Below are positions 27,001-34,992 of a DNA stretch of 46,520 nucleotides, one piece after another. The notes beneath the pieces were generated by a model, which was not told where the DNA came from, did no database searches, and was given only the letters and a program-made list of their open reading frames with translations. Source of the stretch: Flavobacterium sp. (GTDB lineage: Bacteria; Bacteroidota; Bacteroidia; Chitinophagales; Chitinophagaceae). Numbering within the stretch: the first letter of the stretch is position 1; each line of letters starts with the position of its first letter. Both the position numbers and the translations under genes were made by a program. The stretch is taken from NCBI GenBank assembly GCA_030053925.1, contig JASGCX010000024.1:1-46520 (forward strand), read 5' to 3'.

Positions 27001-27511
27001 CTTCAATTTTTGAAAAATTGTCCTTAATTGTCAACGGTAATTTCTCTCTAATAATTAGCAACTTTTGGGGTTTATCATTCTCAATCCAAAATACTTGTGC
27101 TAACGAAATTGATTCGTGGTAGCCATCGTTATTAAAGTTGGCGATAATTACGCTAAAAGTTGAATCATTTGGATTGGTGTAGCGAAGCGCAACAGCTTTC
27201 TCTCTTGAATCTGCTTCTTCACTTTTTGTATTTTTAAATTCGCCTTTGATGTAGGACAGCAAACTTCTTTCCTTACTCTCTGCCCCGGCTGCCTTGTTAA
27301 ACGTTATTTTATGGTGAGGTACAATTAAACAAGTTAAAGCATCTACAAGCGTTGACTTGCCCGAACCCACATCACCAGTCAATAAAGAATTACTTCCATT
27401 GGGTTCTATCTTCCAAATTTTATTATGAAAAGTACCCCAATTGAATATTTCAACCGAATGTAAACGGAAACCAATTTTTGTGTTGTCTCTATTGAATTCT
27501 AATTCACTCAT
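24098..27511 (-). CDS. jetC: Wadjet protein JetC (SMC-like ATPase)
   Basis: SMC/MukB-like motor of Wadjet, 1137 residues. Walker A is G-D-V-G-S-G-K-S (46-53). Two long coiled coils (about 230-460 and 650-960) flank a hinge-like globular segment (about 465-600). The ABC signature is S-G-G-Q (1014-1017) and Walker B is F-A-V-I-D-E-A-F (D1052, E1053). It should dimerise and hydrolyse ATP for loop extrusion. Its start overlaps jetB by 4 bp (ATGA). Confidence 0.94.
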   Translation of the reverse strand: MSELEFNRDNTKIGFRLHSVEIFNWGTFHNKIWKIEPNGSNSLLTGDVGSGKSTLVDALTCLIVPHHKITFNKAAGAESKERSLLSYIKGEFKNTKSEEADSREKAVALRYTNPNDSTFSVIIANFNNDGYHESISLAQVFWIENDKPQKLLIIREKLPLTIKDNFSKIEDARELRKRMKDLANTEVFDDNFSKYSQRFRQLFGMQTDKAIDLFYQTVSMKSVSSLTLFVREQMLERTEIKTQIEDLKKRFDDLNKAFAAVENARKQKDTLEPLVDFCENFRKFEERIEGIDNILQSVPCYFASKKTALLETEITDCERKLLQIVGQLKTIEETLKEKRKAETQINNDIDNNGGARLKEIAAHIDKKQALREAKKIKHKTYLDLTTFCELENANTDKTFFRNLKNAEEKIEALKERRGAILTEHGTLAGKKTTIEERIEAEYKELESLKKRENQIPLDFLNIREQLANALQINEEEIPFVGELLQVNDNEKDWEGALERLLRGFGVSMLVPDKHYAQISNYINARRLMDSRNKGMRFEYFKVPYSSKPNKFLNDFDIDVDSVVNKIDIKADTPFENWLETELQKRFNLRGVSIEEFQRQSDVITKEGQFKTGSQRHTKDDRRDLWDRKNFVLGWTNQEKIRAIEKDLNELRIKKEAIEKALKVLTTEDENNNNFQSKLAQIISYKDWFELNWKDEVEAIIALEKERDELQSSNNMLKTLQEKLELVTKDITDTEESKKLKTKELGVVEQNIETHKEAMEECKQTLKTLLENEKQTFFPQIDKEIEGIVLSLSIKNIDKAEKDLRIDKNKEKDGIRGKQSTLRDKIIKQMKEYKDQFPSDSLDLSEEIEARHEYLDKLEKIIKEGLPKHEATLKTMLNKNTIDDIVAFDNKLDIHEKEIRNKIKNINEHLKEIEFNKGTYIELIADRNRDQDIRVFKEDLKACYSNILDTTDAYNESRFLDVQKILNRFRSNENKDIDWTNKVTDVRNWFDFNASEKYLTDNIEKEFYSGSSGKSGGQKEKLAYTIIASALAYQFGLKIGEPKSKSFRFAVIDEAFGKGSDSSAEYGLELFKKLNLQLLIVTPLQKIHVIENYINSVHFVSNTEGNNSELQNMTVEEYISAKHLHNLATNGIEITETN

Positions 27512-28077
27512 TCTGAAATTTGATTAGCGTAGGTTTGAAGTTTTTCCAAAGAATCTTTTACTACATCGGCGTTTACAAATGCTTTAATAATTCGGTTTAT
27601 CTCATATTGTTCATCCTCTGTTTTCATCTTCCTCAAAAATCCTTCTTCAACAACTTTTGTGATTGCAGTTTCTATTTGCTTTTGCTGATTTGCTTCGTTG
27701 GTTGTTTCCTTATAAAATGGTTTTACTAAACTTATTATTTCCACTTTCGATAAAATAGCTTTTGAAGATTCTCCTTCTCTGTCATTTTCAATTAAGTGTT
27801 TGCGAAGCAACAAACACAAAAGTGAAACATGGAAATTGAGTTGTCGTTTCTGAATTAATTTTGGCGTTTCTTCTTCCTCATCCTCACTCACTCTTTGTTT
27901 TAAATAAGCGAACCCTTCTGACTTATCAATTATTACGTCAAGGTTTATGTCAGCAAAATATTTTTTTACATCAGCTTCGTTTTCTGGTTTTAAGAGGTCA
28001 TCCCATACCTTTAGGTTATGGGTATAAACAATACCTTTAAGCAAGGCAACTAATATGTGTGAATAGGGTTTTGTCAT
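27508..28077 (-). CDS. jetB: Wadjet protein JetB (DUF4194, KITE-like)
   Basis: A 189-residue DUF4194 protein expected to be the MukE/KITE-type subunit that bridges the JetA kleisin and the JetC motor. It has an N-terminal helix-rich domain (Y-S-H-I-L-V-A-L-L-K-G-I-V-Y), an acidic loop (E-D-E-E-E-E-T-P) and a C-terminal winged-helix-like end (I-N-R-I-I-K-A-F-V-N-A). It overlaps both neighbours by 4 bp (ATGA), indicating strict translational coupling. The family call rests on length, position and general pattern. Confidence 0.87.
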   Translation of the reverse strand: MTKPYSHILVALLKGIVYTHNLKVWDDLLKPENEADVKKYFADINLDVIIDKSEGFAYLKQRVSEDEEEETPKLIQKRQLNFHVSLLCLLLRKHLIENDREGESSKAILSKVEIISLVKPFYKETTNEANQQKQIETAITKVVEEGFLRKMKTEDEQYEINRIIKAFVNADVVKDSLEKLQTYANQISE

Positions 28078-29516
28078 TTGCAGAAAACTATTTGAGGAAC
28101 TTTTACTCTAAAATTTTTATTGGTTTTTGAATTTTTTATGTCAATAAAATCGTGTTGATCTTCTTTTACAATGTGCCTGTTTTTTTCGTTTGCTGCAATT
28201 TCTACATAAGCAACAATTTCAGCAACCCCTTTTTTAATCTCAAACGCTTTCACAAAGTCGGAAAACGAAATGTGAGATTTGTTTTTTAGCGCTACTTTTA
28301 TGTTGCTCTTCAATTCTGCAATACTTATTTCAAATTGTTCAAACAACGGGTTATTGTTGCCTGTGTTCTTGCCTTCTTCGGGGTTGTTGTTTGCAAACTT
28401 TACTTTTTCTGGTGGTGTAAAAAGCGGTCTGTCAATTATCAAATCAATATTTATCACTTCATCCAATTGCATCAATTCAAGTTTGGTGAAGTCTTTATCA
28501 GCGTTTATGCCGATAATTTTTAGAGCCTCTTGAATGTTGTCGTAAATTCTTTTGTTCTCAAAAAAAGATTTGTGTTCCAAATACTTTCTTAATTGTTCAA
28601 GTAACGAGTTGGTTGATTTCTTCGTTTTATCTCCGGCTTCAATCAAGTTATTTCTCACATTGGCAATACTAAAATTTTCACTTTGCACCTCTTGAACAAC
28701 TGGAATATTCAGCACTTCGGATATTAGTTTTTCAAACTCCTCTTGTTTTGAATGTGATAAAAGAAACTCCCAAAATGCAGTGAAACTTTTTCCTTGGTCT
28801 TCTTCAAATATATTGGCCTGTTGTTGAAATAGGTCTTCTAACACATCACCTTTTACTAAAGTTGTTGTGATTATTTTCTGCCTAAATCTTCTGTCTAATT
28901 CACGGAAGTTTTGTTCTACTTGTCTAAAGTCTGCTAACAAATTTTTGGCTGTTTCCTCAATAAGAAAATACTGCTCTTTAATTTGTCTATCGTCCAAAAC
29001 ATCCATCTTTCCGTTCTCAACATCTTGTATTTCTTGTTCAATTTGTTTTTTCTTTTCAAGCAACACTTTCATTCTTGTAGCGCTGTCTCTTTTCGATTTG
29101 TTTGAAAGTTCTTTCAAACTTTCAAACAAATTTTTCAGTCGGGATTCTTGTCCTACAAATTCTCTTTTGTCTAAACTGTCAATAAGTTTAAAGGCGTTTT
29201 CAGTTGCTGCCGTCAATTCGTAAAGGAACACATCGTTTTTGGTTGGATACTTTCTTAAATAGCCTGCATTTGTCCAGTCGGTTAAATATTGTTTGGGTTG
29301 TCGTGTAAATTGGTTGTCGTATTTGTTTAGAAAGTAGAGATAGTCCGAAAGAAATTCGGTTAATTCTTTCTCCGCAATAGTGTCGGTTTTAAAGCCATTT
29401 TGATTTTGCTTGAATGACTTGAAAAGAAAACTAATAATCAAAGCGGCATTGTCAGCAGTTATTAGAGTAACTGTCCGATGCGATTTAAGTAATTGATATA
29501 CTTTATCAAAAGTCAT
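28074..29516 (-). CDS. jetA: Wadjet protein JetA (DUF3375, kleisin-like)
   Basis: A 480-residue DUF3375 protein, the MukF/kleisin-type subunit, first in the operon. The N terminus (residues 1-110) carries winged-helix-like segments including Y-L-T-D-W-T-N-A-G-Y-L-R. Residues 120-225 are a charged coiled coil (K-K-K-Q-I-E-Q-E-I-Q-D-V), and a C-terminal globular part follows. With DUF4194, SMC and DUF2220 genes after it in A-B-C-D order, the locus fits type I Wadjet. A TACATTTG -7 box lies 19 bp upstream. Confidence 0.9.
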   Translation of the reverse strand: MTFDKVYQLLKSHRTVTLITADNAALIISFLFKSFKQNQNGFKTDTIAEKELTEFLSDYLYFLNKYDNQFTRQPKQYLTDWTNAGYLRKYPTKNDVFLYELTAATENAFKLIDSLDKREFVGQESRLKNLFESLKELSNKSKRDSATRMKVLLEKKKQIEQEIQDVENGKMDVLDDRQIKEQYFLIEETAKNLLADFRQVEQNFRELDRRFRQKIITTTLVKGDVLEDLFQQQANIFEEDQGKSFTAFWEFLLSHSKQEEFEKLISEVLNIPVVQEVQSENFSIANVRNNLIEAGDKTKKSTNSLLEQLRKYLEHKSFFENKRIYDNIQEALKIIGINADKDFTKLELMQLDEVINIDLIIDRPLFTPPEKVKFANNNPEEGKNTGNNNPLFEQFEISIAELKSNIKVALKNKSHISFSDFVKAFEIKKGVAEIVAYVEIAANEKNRHIVKEDQHDFIDIKNSKTNKNFRVKVPQIVFCK

Positions 29517-29535
29517 ATCGTTTTAGTTGTAATAA

Positions 29536-29543
29536 CAAATGTA
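29536..29543 (-). promoter_or_regulatory. -7 box of the jetABCD operon
   Basis: TACATTTG on the minus strand matches TAnnTTTG and lies 19 bp before the jetA ATG. The -33 element is weak. The rest of 29544-29784 has no ORF or structure that I can support. Confidence 0.5.
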
Positions 29544-29784
29544 AATATTATTGTCGTGGGAGCGAAGGATAGCCAAATGGCTTTGCCAAAGTTGTTCTGC
29601 CATTCATTTTACCACTGTTGTTTAATGTTTGCACTATCGTAAAAGGGTTATTATAACAAACAGAATTATTAATTTTTGTAAATCAAGTGTTTAGAAACCA
29701 AAAGTAAGCGTTAGTTACATCAAATCTAGCGATTTGTTTTTTAATTCTTTTAACTAAACCAAGTTGGGTGCATAAACAATTTTC

Positions 29785-29870
29785 CATGGTGATGGGGGAT
29801 GGTTCATGGGTGATGGGTCATGGTTCATGGGTGATGGTTCATGGGTGATTGGGCATGGTTCATGGGGGAA
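29785..29870. repeat. heptanucleotide array upstream of Wadjet
   Basis: Units GGTGATG, GGGGATG, GGTTCATG and similar, the same RGKKSAT family and orientation as 22695-22890, about 11-12 units with a few 1-bp slips. It lies between the jetA promoter and the purD stop codon. Confidence 0.85.
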
Positions 29871-29879
29871 ATGGTAATA

Positions 29880-31163
29880 TTATTCAAATTCAAAGCCAAT
29901 ATCTCTTCTATAATTGATGCCTTCAAAATGAATATTTGCCAATACTGCTTTTGATTTTTCTACGGCGGCTTTAATGCTATCACCAGAGGCAGTTACAGTT
30001 AATACACGGCCACCATTTGTTACCACGCCTTGTTCGGTTTGTTTAGTACCTGCATGAAAAACCATGACCGCCCCTAGCCCCTCCAAAGATGGGGGAAAGG
30101 AAATCAGTTTGCCCTTTTCATAATCACCAGGATAACCAGCACTTACGGCCATTACGGTAGCAAAATAGTCTTCGTTAAAATTAATGTTCGCATCTTCTAA
30201 AGTACCGTTATCCATTGCTGCAAATAAACTTAGTAAATCGGTATCTAATCTTGCCAAAACTACTTCTGTTTCAGGGTCACCCATTCTACAATTGTATTCA
30301 ATTACTTTAGGTGTGCCATTGCAATTCATTAAACCAAAAAAGATGAAACCATTGTACACCAAACCTTCTTGTTGCAAGCCTTTTACGGTAGGTAAAATAA
30401 TGGTTTCTTCAACTTGCTGCATAAATAAATCGTCCATAAAAGGCACAGGTGTTACACAGCCCATACCGCCGGTGTTTAAGCCTGTATCGCCTTCGCCTAT
30501 GCGTTTGTAATCTTTTGCATGACCTATAATTTTATAATTTACACCGTTGGTTAAAACAAACACGCTTACTTCTAAGCCATCTAAAAATTCTTCAATTACC
30601 ACTTTGCTGCTTGCATGGCCAAACTGTTGCTTGATAATCATATTTTCAAACACTTCTAATGCATCTGCATGTGTAGTGCTTATCACCACGCCTTTACCAG
30701 CAGCAAGGCCATCGGCTTTTAATACTACTGGCAAGCTATGATTGGCAATATATTGTTTACCTTCTTCAAAATTATCTTTGGTAAATTCTGCATAAGCAGC
30801 GGTAGGAATATTGTGCCTTTGCATAAACTTTTTAGAAAAAGCCTTACTGCCTTCTAGTTGTGCAGCCGCAGCCGATGGCCCTACCACAAAACCTTTCCAC
30901 ACATTTTTTGCAGCTTCCATAAAGTCGTAAATACCTTTTACCAAAGGCTCTTCGGAACCAACAACCAGTACGTTTATTTTATTATCGATACAGAATGTTT
31001 TAATGGCTTCAAAGTCAGTAATACCAAGGTTTACATTGGTGCCAAATTGCTGTGTACCAGCATTGCCAGGCGCAATAAATAGCCGATTACAATGGTGACT
31101 TTGAGAAATTTTCCAGGCCAATGCGTGTTCACGGCCGCCACTGCCGAGTATTAAAATATTCAT
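29880..31163 (-). CDS. purD: phosphoribosylamine-glycine ligase
   Basis: ATP-grasp enzyme of de novo purine synthesis that joins glycine to phosphoribosylamine; cytosolic, 427 residues. Features: N-terminal L-I-L-G-S-G-G-R-E-H-A-L-A, ATP-grasp core with V-L-K-A-D-G-L-A-A-G-K-G-V, then L-N-T-G-G-M-G and E-Y-N-C-R-M-G-D-P-E-T-E. Near residues 354-366 the segment F-P-P-S-L-E-G-L-G-A-V replaces the usual short surface loop before V-F-H-A-G-T and is encoded by a GC-rich dispersed repeat. A TACTTTTG -7 box (31184-31191) precedes the ATG. Confidence 0.95.
   Translation of the reverse strand: MNILILGSGGREHALAWKISQSHHCNRLFIAPGNAGTQQFGTNVNLGITDFEAIKTFCIDNKINVLVVGSEEPLVKGIYDFMEAAKNVWKGFVVGPSAAAAQLEGSKAFSKKFMQRHNIPTAAYAEFTKDNFEEGKQYIANHSLPVVLKADGLAAGKGVVISTTHADALEVFENMIIKQQFGHASSKVVIEEFLDGLEVSVFVLTNGVNYKIIGHAKDYKRIGEGDTGLNTGGMGCVTPVPFMDDLFMQQVEETIILPTVKGLQQEGLVYNGFIFFGLMNCNGTPKVIEYNCRMGDPETEVVLARLDTDLLSLFAAMDNGTLEDANINFNEDYFATVMAVSAGYPGDYEKGKLISFPPSLEGLGAVMVFHAGTKQTEQGVVTNGGRVLTVTASGDSIKAAVEKSKAVLANIHFEGINYRRDIGFEFE
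30068..30100. repeat. GC-rich dispersed repeat inserted in purD
   Basis: The C-run/G-run sequence cgcccctagcccctcc followed by aaagatgggggaaagg is of the kind recurring between and inside Bacteroidota genes. Read through in frame it gives F-P-P-S-L-E-G-L-G. It is imperfectly palindromic (C-run against G-run) and far more GC-rich than its surroundings. Confidence 0.6.
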
Positions 31164-31183
31164 GATTTTAGGTTAGTTGGCTG

Positions 31184-31191
31184 CAAAAGTA
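31184..31191 (-). promoter_or_regulatory. -7 box of purD
   Basis: TACTTTTG on the minus strand matches TAnnTTTG, 20 bp before the purD ATG. No -33 match was found. Confidence 0.5.
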
Positions 31192-31286
31192 AACCCTGCT
31201 TTTGAGAAGAAGTTTTGTTGTTAGGATTTTGTTTGAAATTAATTCCTATTTTGAGCCATATTTTAAAACCCAACTCAAAATCTTTT

Positions 31287-33185
31287 ATGAACGATTCTGT
31301 AGTGCAAAAAAGTCACCCAAAGGGGCTATATGTTTTGTTTGCCACTGAAATGTGGGAACGCTTTAACTATTATGGCATGCGTGCCATTTTAATTTTGTTT
31401 ATGACAAAAGCTTTGCTTTTTGACAAAGCATTTGCATCAAACCTATATGGTAGTTACACAGGTTTGGTGTATTTAACCCCATTGTTAGGCGGGTATATTG
31501 CCGATAGATATTGGGGCAACCATCGCTCTATTATTACAGGTGGTTTGGTGATGGCTTTAGGCGAGTTTGTTTTGTTTTTTTGCAGTAGCCTTTACCAAAG
31601 TGCACCGCAATTATCTTCTGTTTTATTTTTTACTGGCTTAGGTTTAATGATTGCCGGCAATGGCTTTTTTAAACCTAATATTTCTTCTTTAGTAGGGCAA
31701 TTGTACCCCGATAAAGACAATAGAAAAGATGCAGCTTACACCATTTTTTACATGGGTATTAATGTTGGCGGTGCTTTTGGCCCATTTCTCTGTGGCTTGG
31801 TAGGCGATACGGGCAATCCTGCTGATTTTAAATGGTCGTTTTTAGTAGGCGGTATTGGTATGTTAATTAGTGTATTGGTACAAATGGCATTTCATCACAA
31901 ATACGTAAAAGGTCCTACAGGCCAAGTACTAGGTTTAGTGCCAGATACGGCGCCTAAAAAAGCAACGAATCCTGTAGTAGTTTTTGTGGGTTTATTACTA
32001 TTATCATTAGTAACTGTAGCCTTAATTTATATTGATGCCAAAGTATTTAACTACTTATTTTACTTGCTAATAGCTTGTATTTTATTAATTGCCTTTATAG
32101 TATTTACCGATAAGGGTTTGTCGGCAGCAGAAAAAACCAAAGTGTCGGTAATTTTCATTGTATCGTTCTTTGTTATTTTCTTTTGGAGTGCTTTTGAACA
32201 AGCAGGTGCTTCACTTACCTTTTTTGCAGATGAACAAACGAATAGAAACCTAGGTTCTTTTGTAGTTCCTGCAAGTTTTTTCCAATCTCTAAACTCGGTA
32301 TTTGTAGTGTCCTTTGCACCAATATTTGCTTGGTTATGGTTAAAGTTGGGCAAAAAAGAACCATCATCACCTACCAAAATGGCCTTGGGTTTATTGCTGT
32401 TGGCAATTGGCTATTTATGGATTGCTTTTGGTGTAAACAATGTAGCCCCTGGCATTAAAGTAAGCATGATATGGCTAACAGGTATGTACGCATTACATAC
32501 TTGTGGCGAGCTTTGTTTATCGCCAATTGGTATGTCTTTGGTAAATCAATTAGCACCTTTAAAATTTGCCTCTATGTTAATGGCAGTATGGTTTACAGCC
32601 AATGCTTTTGCTAATAAATTTGCAGGTGTATTAAGTGCAAAATACCCTGAAGAACAAGTAAAAGAAGCCAGCTATATAGTTTCGAACAAGGATATTAAAA
32701 ATGACTCAACGATTTTTAACTGGGAAAGCCTACCTATTAGTAGAGAGGCTATAAAAGATGGTAAAACAATCTCTTATACGTCAGTTAAAAAAAATAAGGA
32801 TAGCCAAATTGCAGACAGCATAATAAGCCTAAATATAATACCTGGGGGTAAATACGTTACTAATAGCGATAGTTTCAAAGTAAAAAGAACCTATCCTGAG
32901 CAATTAAGAGAACAGGAATTAAAGGCATTAACATTAAAAGGTGAGAAAGAAAATAAGTTTACAGGCTTTCTCGTTGAAGATGGTAAAAAGTTTGCGCTTC
33001 TAAAACAAAATAAAAACTTTAGTACACTCGAAATTTGGAATTTATACCCAGAAAAGAAATCAATTTTAGGATATAAAATCAATACCCTTTACGACTTCTT
33101 CATGCTGTTCGTTGCCATGGCTGGCCTAGCTTCGCTAATTTTATTTTTATTAACTAAAAAACTACAAACTATGATGAAAGCCTAA
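31287..33185 (+). CDS. POT/PTR-family peptide transporter
   Basis: Proton-coupled di/tripeptide symporter in the inner membrane, 632 residues from the ATG at 31287. The first helix carries the POT motif E-M-W-E-R-F-N-Y-Y-G. Later F-Y-M-G-I-N-V-G and F-W-S-A-F-E-Q-A-G-A-S-L match family signatures. About 13 helices are followed by an unusual hydrophilic stretch of about 148 residues (451-598) before the last helix. The upstream 24 in-frame codons are not needed. It is convergent with the epimerase gene across a perfect hairpin. Confidence 0.9.
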   Translation: MNDSVVQKSHPKGLYVLFATEMWERFNYYGMRAILILFMTKALLFDKAFASNLYGSYTGLVYLTPLLGGYIADRYWGNHRSIITGGLVMALGEFVLFFCSSLYQSAPQLSSVLFFTGLGLMIAGNGFFKPNISSLVGQLYPDKDNRKDAAYTIFYMGINVGGAFGPFLCGLVGDTGNPADFKWSFLVGGIGMLISVLVQMAFHHKYVKGPTGQVLGLVPDTAPKKATNPVVVFVGLLLLSLVTVALIYIDAKVFNYLFYLLIACILLIAFIVFTDKGLSAAEKTKVSVIFIVSFFVIFFWSAFEQAGASLTFFADEQTNRNLGSFVVPASFFQSLNSVFVVSFAPIFAWLWLKLGKKEPSSPTKMALGLLLLAIGYLWIAFGVNNVAPGIKVSMIWLTGMYALHTCGELCLSPIGMSLVNQLAPLKFASMLMAVWFTANAFANKFAGVLSAKYPEEQVKEASYIVSNKDIKNDSTIFNWESLPISREAIKDGKTISYTSVKKNKDSQIADSIISLNIIPGGKYVTNSDSFKVKRTYPEQLREQELKALTLKGEKENKFTGFLVEDGKKFALLKQNKNFSTLEIWNLYPEKKSILGYKINTLYDFFMLFVAMAGLASLILFLLTKKLQTMMKA

Positions 33186-33210
33186 TCAGCTTTTATCATA
33201 GTTGACTAAT

Positions 33211-33250
33211 AAAATAGCCGCCATTTGCAGTTGCAAATGGCGGCTATTTT
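33211..33250. terminator. bidirectional Rho-independent terminator
   Basis: Perfect 19-bp inverted repeat: aaaatagccgccatttgca, then gt, then its exact complement, with A and T runs at the two ends. It sits between convergent genes (transporter stop 33185, epimerase stop 33271), serving both. Confidence 0.92.
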
Positions 33251-33270
33251 TACATATTGCTCAAGTAATT

Positions 33271-34140
33271 CTAAAACATTTCTACAGCCCAAGTTTTTGT
33301 AAATGTTTCGTTAGATGCAAGTGTATTAATACCTTCTTTCTCTGCAAATTGGCTTGTTGTAGCCACATTATCAGCAATGCCACACCAAGGTTCTATACAA
33401 ACAAAATCTGCGTTTTTAGCTGCCCAAATACCCATATAAGGAAAGTCGGTATAGCTGTAAGTTAAACCATGGCTGTTCTTGGTATTTAATATAGAAATAG
33501 CGGTCGATTTCAATTCTTTAAACACCAATGCATCTTTATAAAACAAGGTTTTGGTCAAAGGTAATTTGTTGGTATTTTCTAAGCAAGGTACTGGCCGTAA
33601 TTCTACCAAGCCATCGGCAGTTAAAGGATAAATACCAGCATTTTCAGTTTCGTTAAACGCTAAATAATAATCATCGTAAGCATCACCTTGCACCAATGGT
33701 ACTTTAAAAGCAGGGTGTGCCCCTACCGAAAAATACAAGGTGTTGCTACTAGAATTTTTTACTGTGTAGGTAACAGATAGTTTATTGCCTTCAATACTAT
33801 AAGTAACAGAAAATAAAAACTGAAATGGGTATTGTTTCAGCGTTTCTTCAGTGGCTTCTATAGTAAATGTAGCAGTGAGGTTGGTTTGGTTACTCACTAC
33901 AAAAAACATTTCTCTGGTAAAACCATGACGCCCCATTGCATACTGCTTGCCAGCAAATTGGTAGCTACCATTTTTCAAGCCACCCACTATAGGAAACAAG
34001 GTAGGGCTTTGCTTTGCCCAAAATTCAGGATTGCCATTCCATAAATATTCAAGACCAGTTTGCTTGTTGTAAATGCTAGATAATTCTGCGCCTTTAGGTG
34101 TAATGTTTACCTGTAAATGTTGGTTAGTTAAAGTTACCAT
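33271..34140 (-). CDS. aldose 1-epimerase family protein
   Basis: A 289-residue cytosolic galactose-mutarotase-like enzyme that probably interconverts sugar anomers (hexose-6-phosphate or free aldose). Signatures: G-A-E-L-S-S near the N terminus, G-R-H-G-F-T-R (catalytic-type His), S-V-G-A-H-P-A-F (second His) and I-E-P-W-C-G with the likely base Glu. The ATG at 34140 fits the family start and overlaps the upstream toxin gene by 17 bp. The first 116 bp are repeated as a remnant at 34993-35108, so its 5' end formed the left edge of a tandem duplication. Confidence 0.88.
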   Translation of the reverse strand: MVTLTNQHLQVNITPKGAELSSIYNKQTGLEYLWNGNPEFWAKQSPTLFPIVGGLKNGSYQFAGKQYAMGRHGFTREMFFVVSNQTNLTATFTIEATEETLKQYPFQFLFSVTYSIEGNKLSVTYTVKNSSSNTLYFSVGAHPAFKVPLVQGDAYDDYYLAFNETENAGIYPLTADGLVELRPVPCLENTNKLPLTKTLFYKDALVFKELKSTAISILNTKNSHGLTYSYTDFPYMGIWAAKNADFVCIEPWCGIADNVATTSQFAEKEGINTLASNETFTKTWAVEMF

Positions 34141-34435
34141 CAGTAAGAATTTTTTTTGGATGAATAAGCGTATCAAACATGTTCACAATCTTTATCAGGT
34201 TACCATCTACTCTGTAAAACATTCGGTTGTGTTTGGTAATTAAAATGCTTCTTGTATTGGTTTTTCTGTTAGAAGGCTTACCTATAAACGGTTGTAAACT
34301 CAATGTATCTATGCGGCTAAATAATTCTTTTGAAAACTCATCAGCCACTTGCTTATTCCATTCTATTTTTAAATAAGCAATAAGTTTTGCCAGCTTATTA
34401 GTAAATCTCTTTGATAAAATTATTCTGCGAGCCAT
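34124..34435 (-). CDS. RelE/ParE-family toxin, copy 1
   Basis: A 103-residue type II toxin candidate. Basic N-terminal helices (A-R-R-I-I-L-S-K-R-F) are followed by a ParE/RelE-like sheet with S-I-L-I-T-K-H-N-R-M-F-Y-R-V and a closing L-I-H-P-K-K. RelE acts on ribosome-bound mRNA and ParE on gyrase; which applies here is not readable. It overlaps antitoxin 1 by 16 bp and the epimerase start by 17 bp. Residues 48-103 are identical to toxin 2, while residues 1-46 differ strongly. Confidence 0.85.
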   Translation of the reverse strand: MARRIILSKRFTNKLAKLIAYLKIEWNKQVADEFSKELFSRIDTLSLQPFIGKPSNRKTNTRSILITKHNRMFYRVDGNLIKIVNMFDTLIHPKKILTDGNFN

Positions 34436-34692
34436 TCTTTCATTTTCGCTTTTAATTCATCATAAGTTATCACCTCGCCTCTTTCTACCTCTTCAATAGA
34501 TTCTTCTAAATCTTGCAATTGTTCTGGCGTTAAATAATTTATTGGGTCTCTATCGTCATCGTATTCTGCCACATCTTTTTGCAAAATATAGGTAGCAGCT
34601 TCTTCACGCAAAACATTCAATACCTGTGCATCATCTATCGCATCAATCATTTGATGCAGTTGCTGTTTTATAGTATCGTTGTTTGCGTTCAT
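34420..34692 (-). CDS. antitoxin of the RelE/ParE pair, copy 1
   Basis: A 90-residue acidic, helical protein immediately upstream of toxin 1 with overlapping frames, the usual antitoxin-first order. An N-terminal helical part (M-N-A-N-N-D-T-I-K-Q-Q-L-H-Q) is followed by T-P-E-Q-L-Q-D-L-E-E-S-I-E-E-V and a C-terminal tail K-A-K-M-K-E-W-L-A-E, like Bacteroidota antitoxins of this class. Residues 1-73 match antitoxin 2 except N52 (Asp in copy 2); the tail differs. No HTH or ribbon-helix-helix was recognised. Confidence 0.78.
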   Translation of the reverse strand: MNANNDTIKQQLHQMIDAIDDAQVLNVLREEAATYILQKDVAEYDDDRDPINYLTPEQLQDLEESIEEVERGEVITYDELKAKMKEWLAE

Positions 34693-34727
34693 AACTAGTT
34701 CATCTGTTAAATCTTCAATCAGTGGTT

Positions 34728-34991
34728 TTACGCTTCAGTCTCTTCTAATCTTTCATCCACACTATTGGCTATAAATTTGGCACTTATTTTCTTTAAAGGA
34801 TTATGTCTTGCATCAGCATAACCATTTCTGCGTCTGTAAATATCCACCGCTTCAAAAATAGCTGCCAAAAAAGAACTTGCATCGGCTTTGTCTTTACCAG
34901 CAATGTCAAACGCAGTACCATGGCCAGGGCTTGTACGTACACCTTCTATACCTGCGGTAAAGTTTACACCTTCACCATAGCAAGCGATTTA
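34728..34991 (-). pseudogene. truncated 3' fragment of pdxA
   Basis: Duplicate of the last about 88 codons of pdxA (intact copy at 35696). It has no start, is cut at the duplication junction, carries a 1-bp deletion (catag for cataag near 34979) and at least five substitutions between 34914 and 34938. It is a relic that marks the duplication. Confidence 0.9.
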
Positions 34992-34992
34992 A

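Larger units (their letters stand above)
34025..34992. repeat. 968-bp tandem duplication, unit 1
   Basis: Carries the epimerase 5' end, toxin 1, antitoxin 1 and a truncated pdxA 3' end. The constant 968-bp offset to unit 2 is confirmed by epimerase start (34140/35108) and antitoxin start (34692/35660). The junction with unit 2 is at gcgatttaa|tcagg. Confidence 0.93.
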
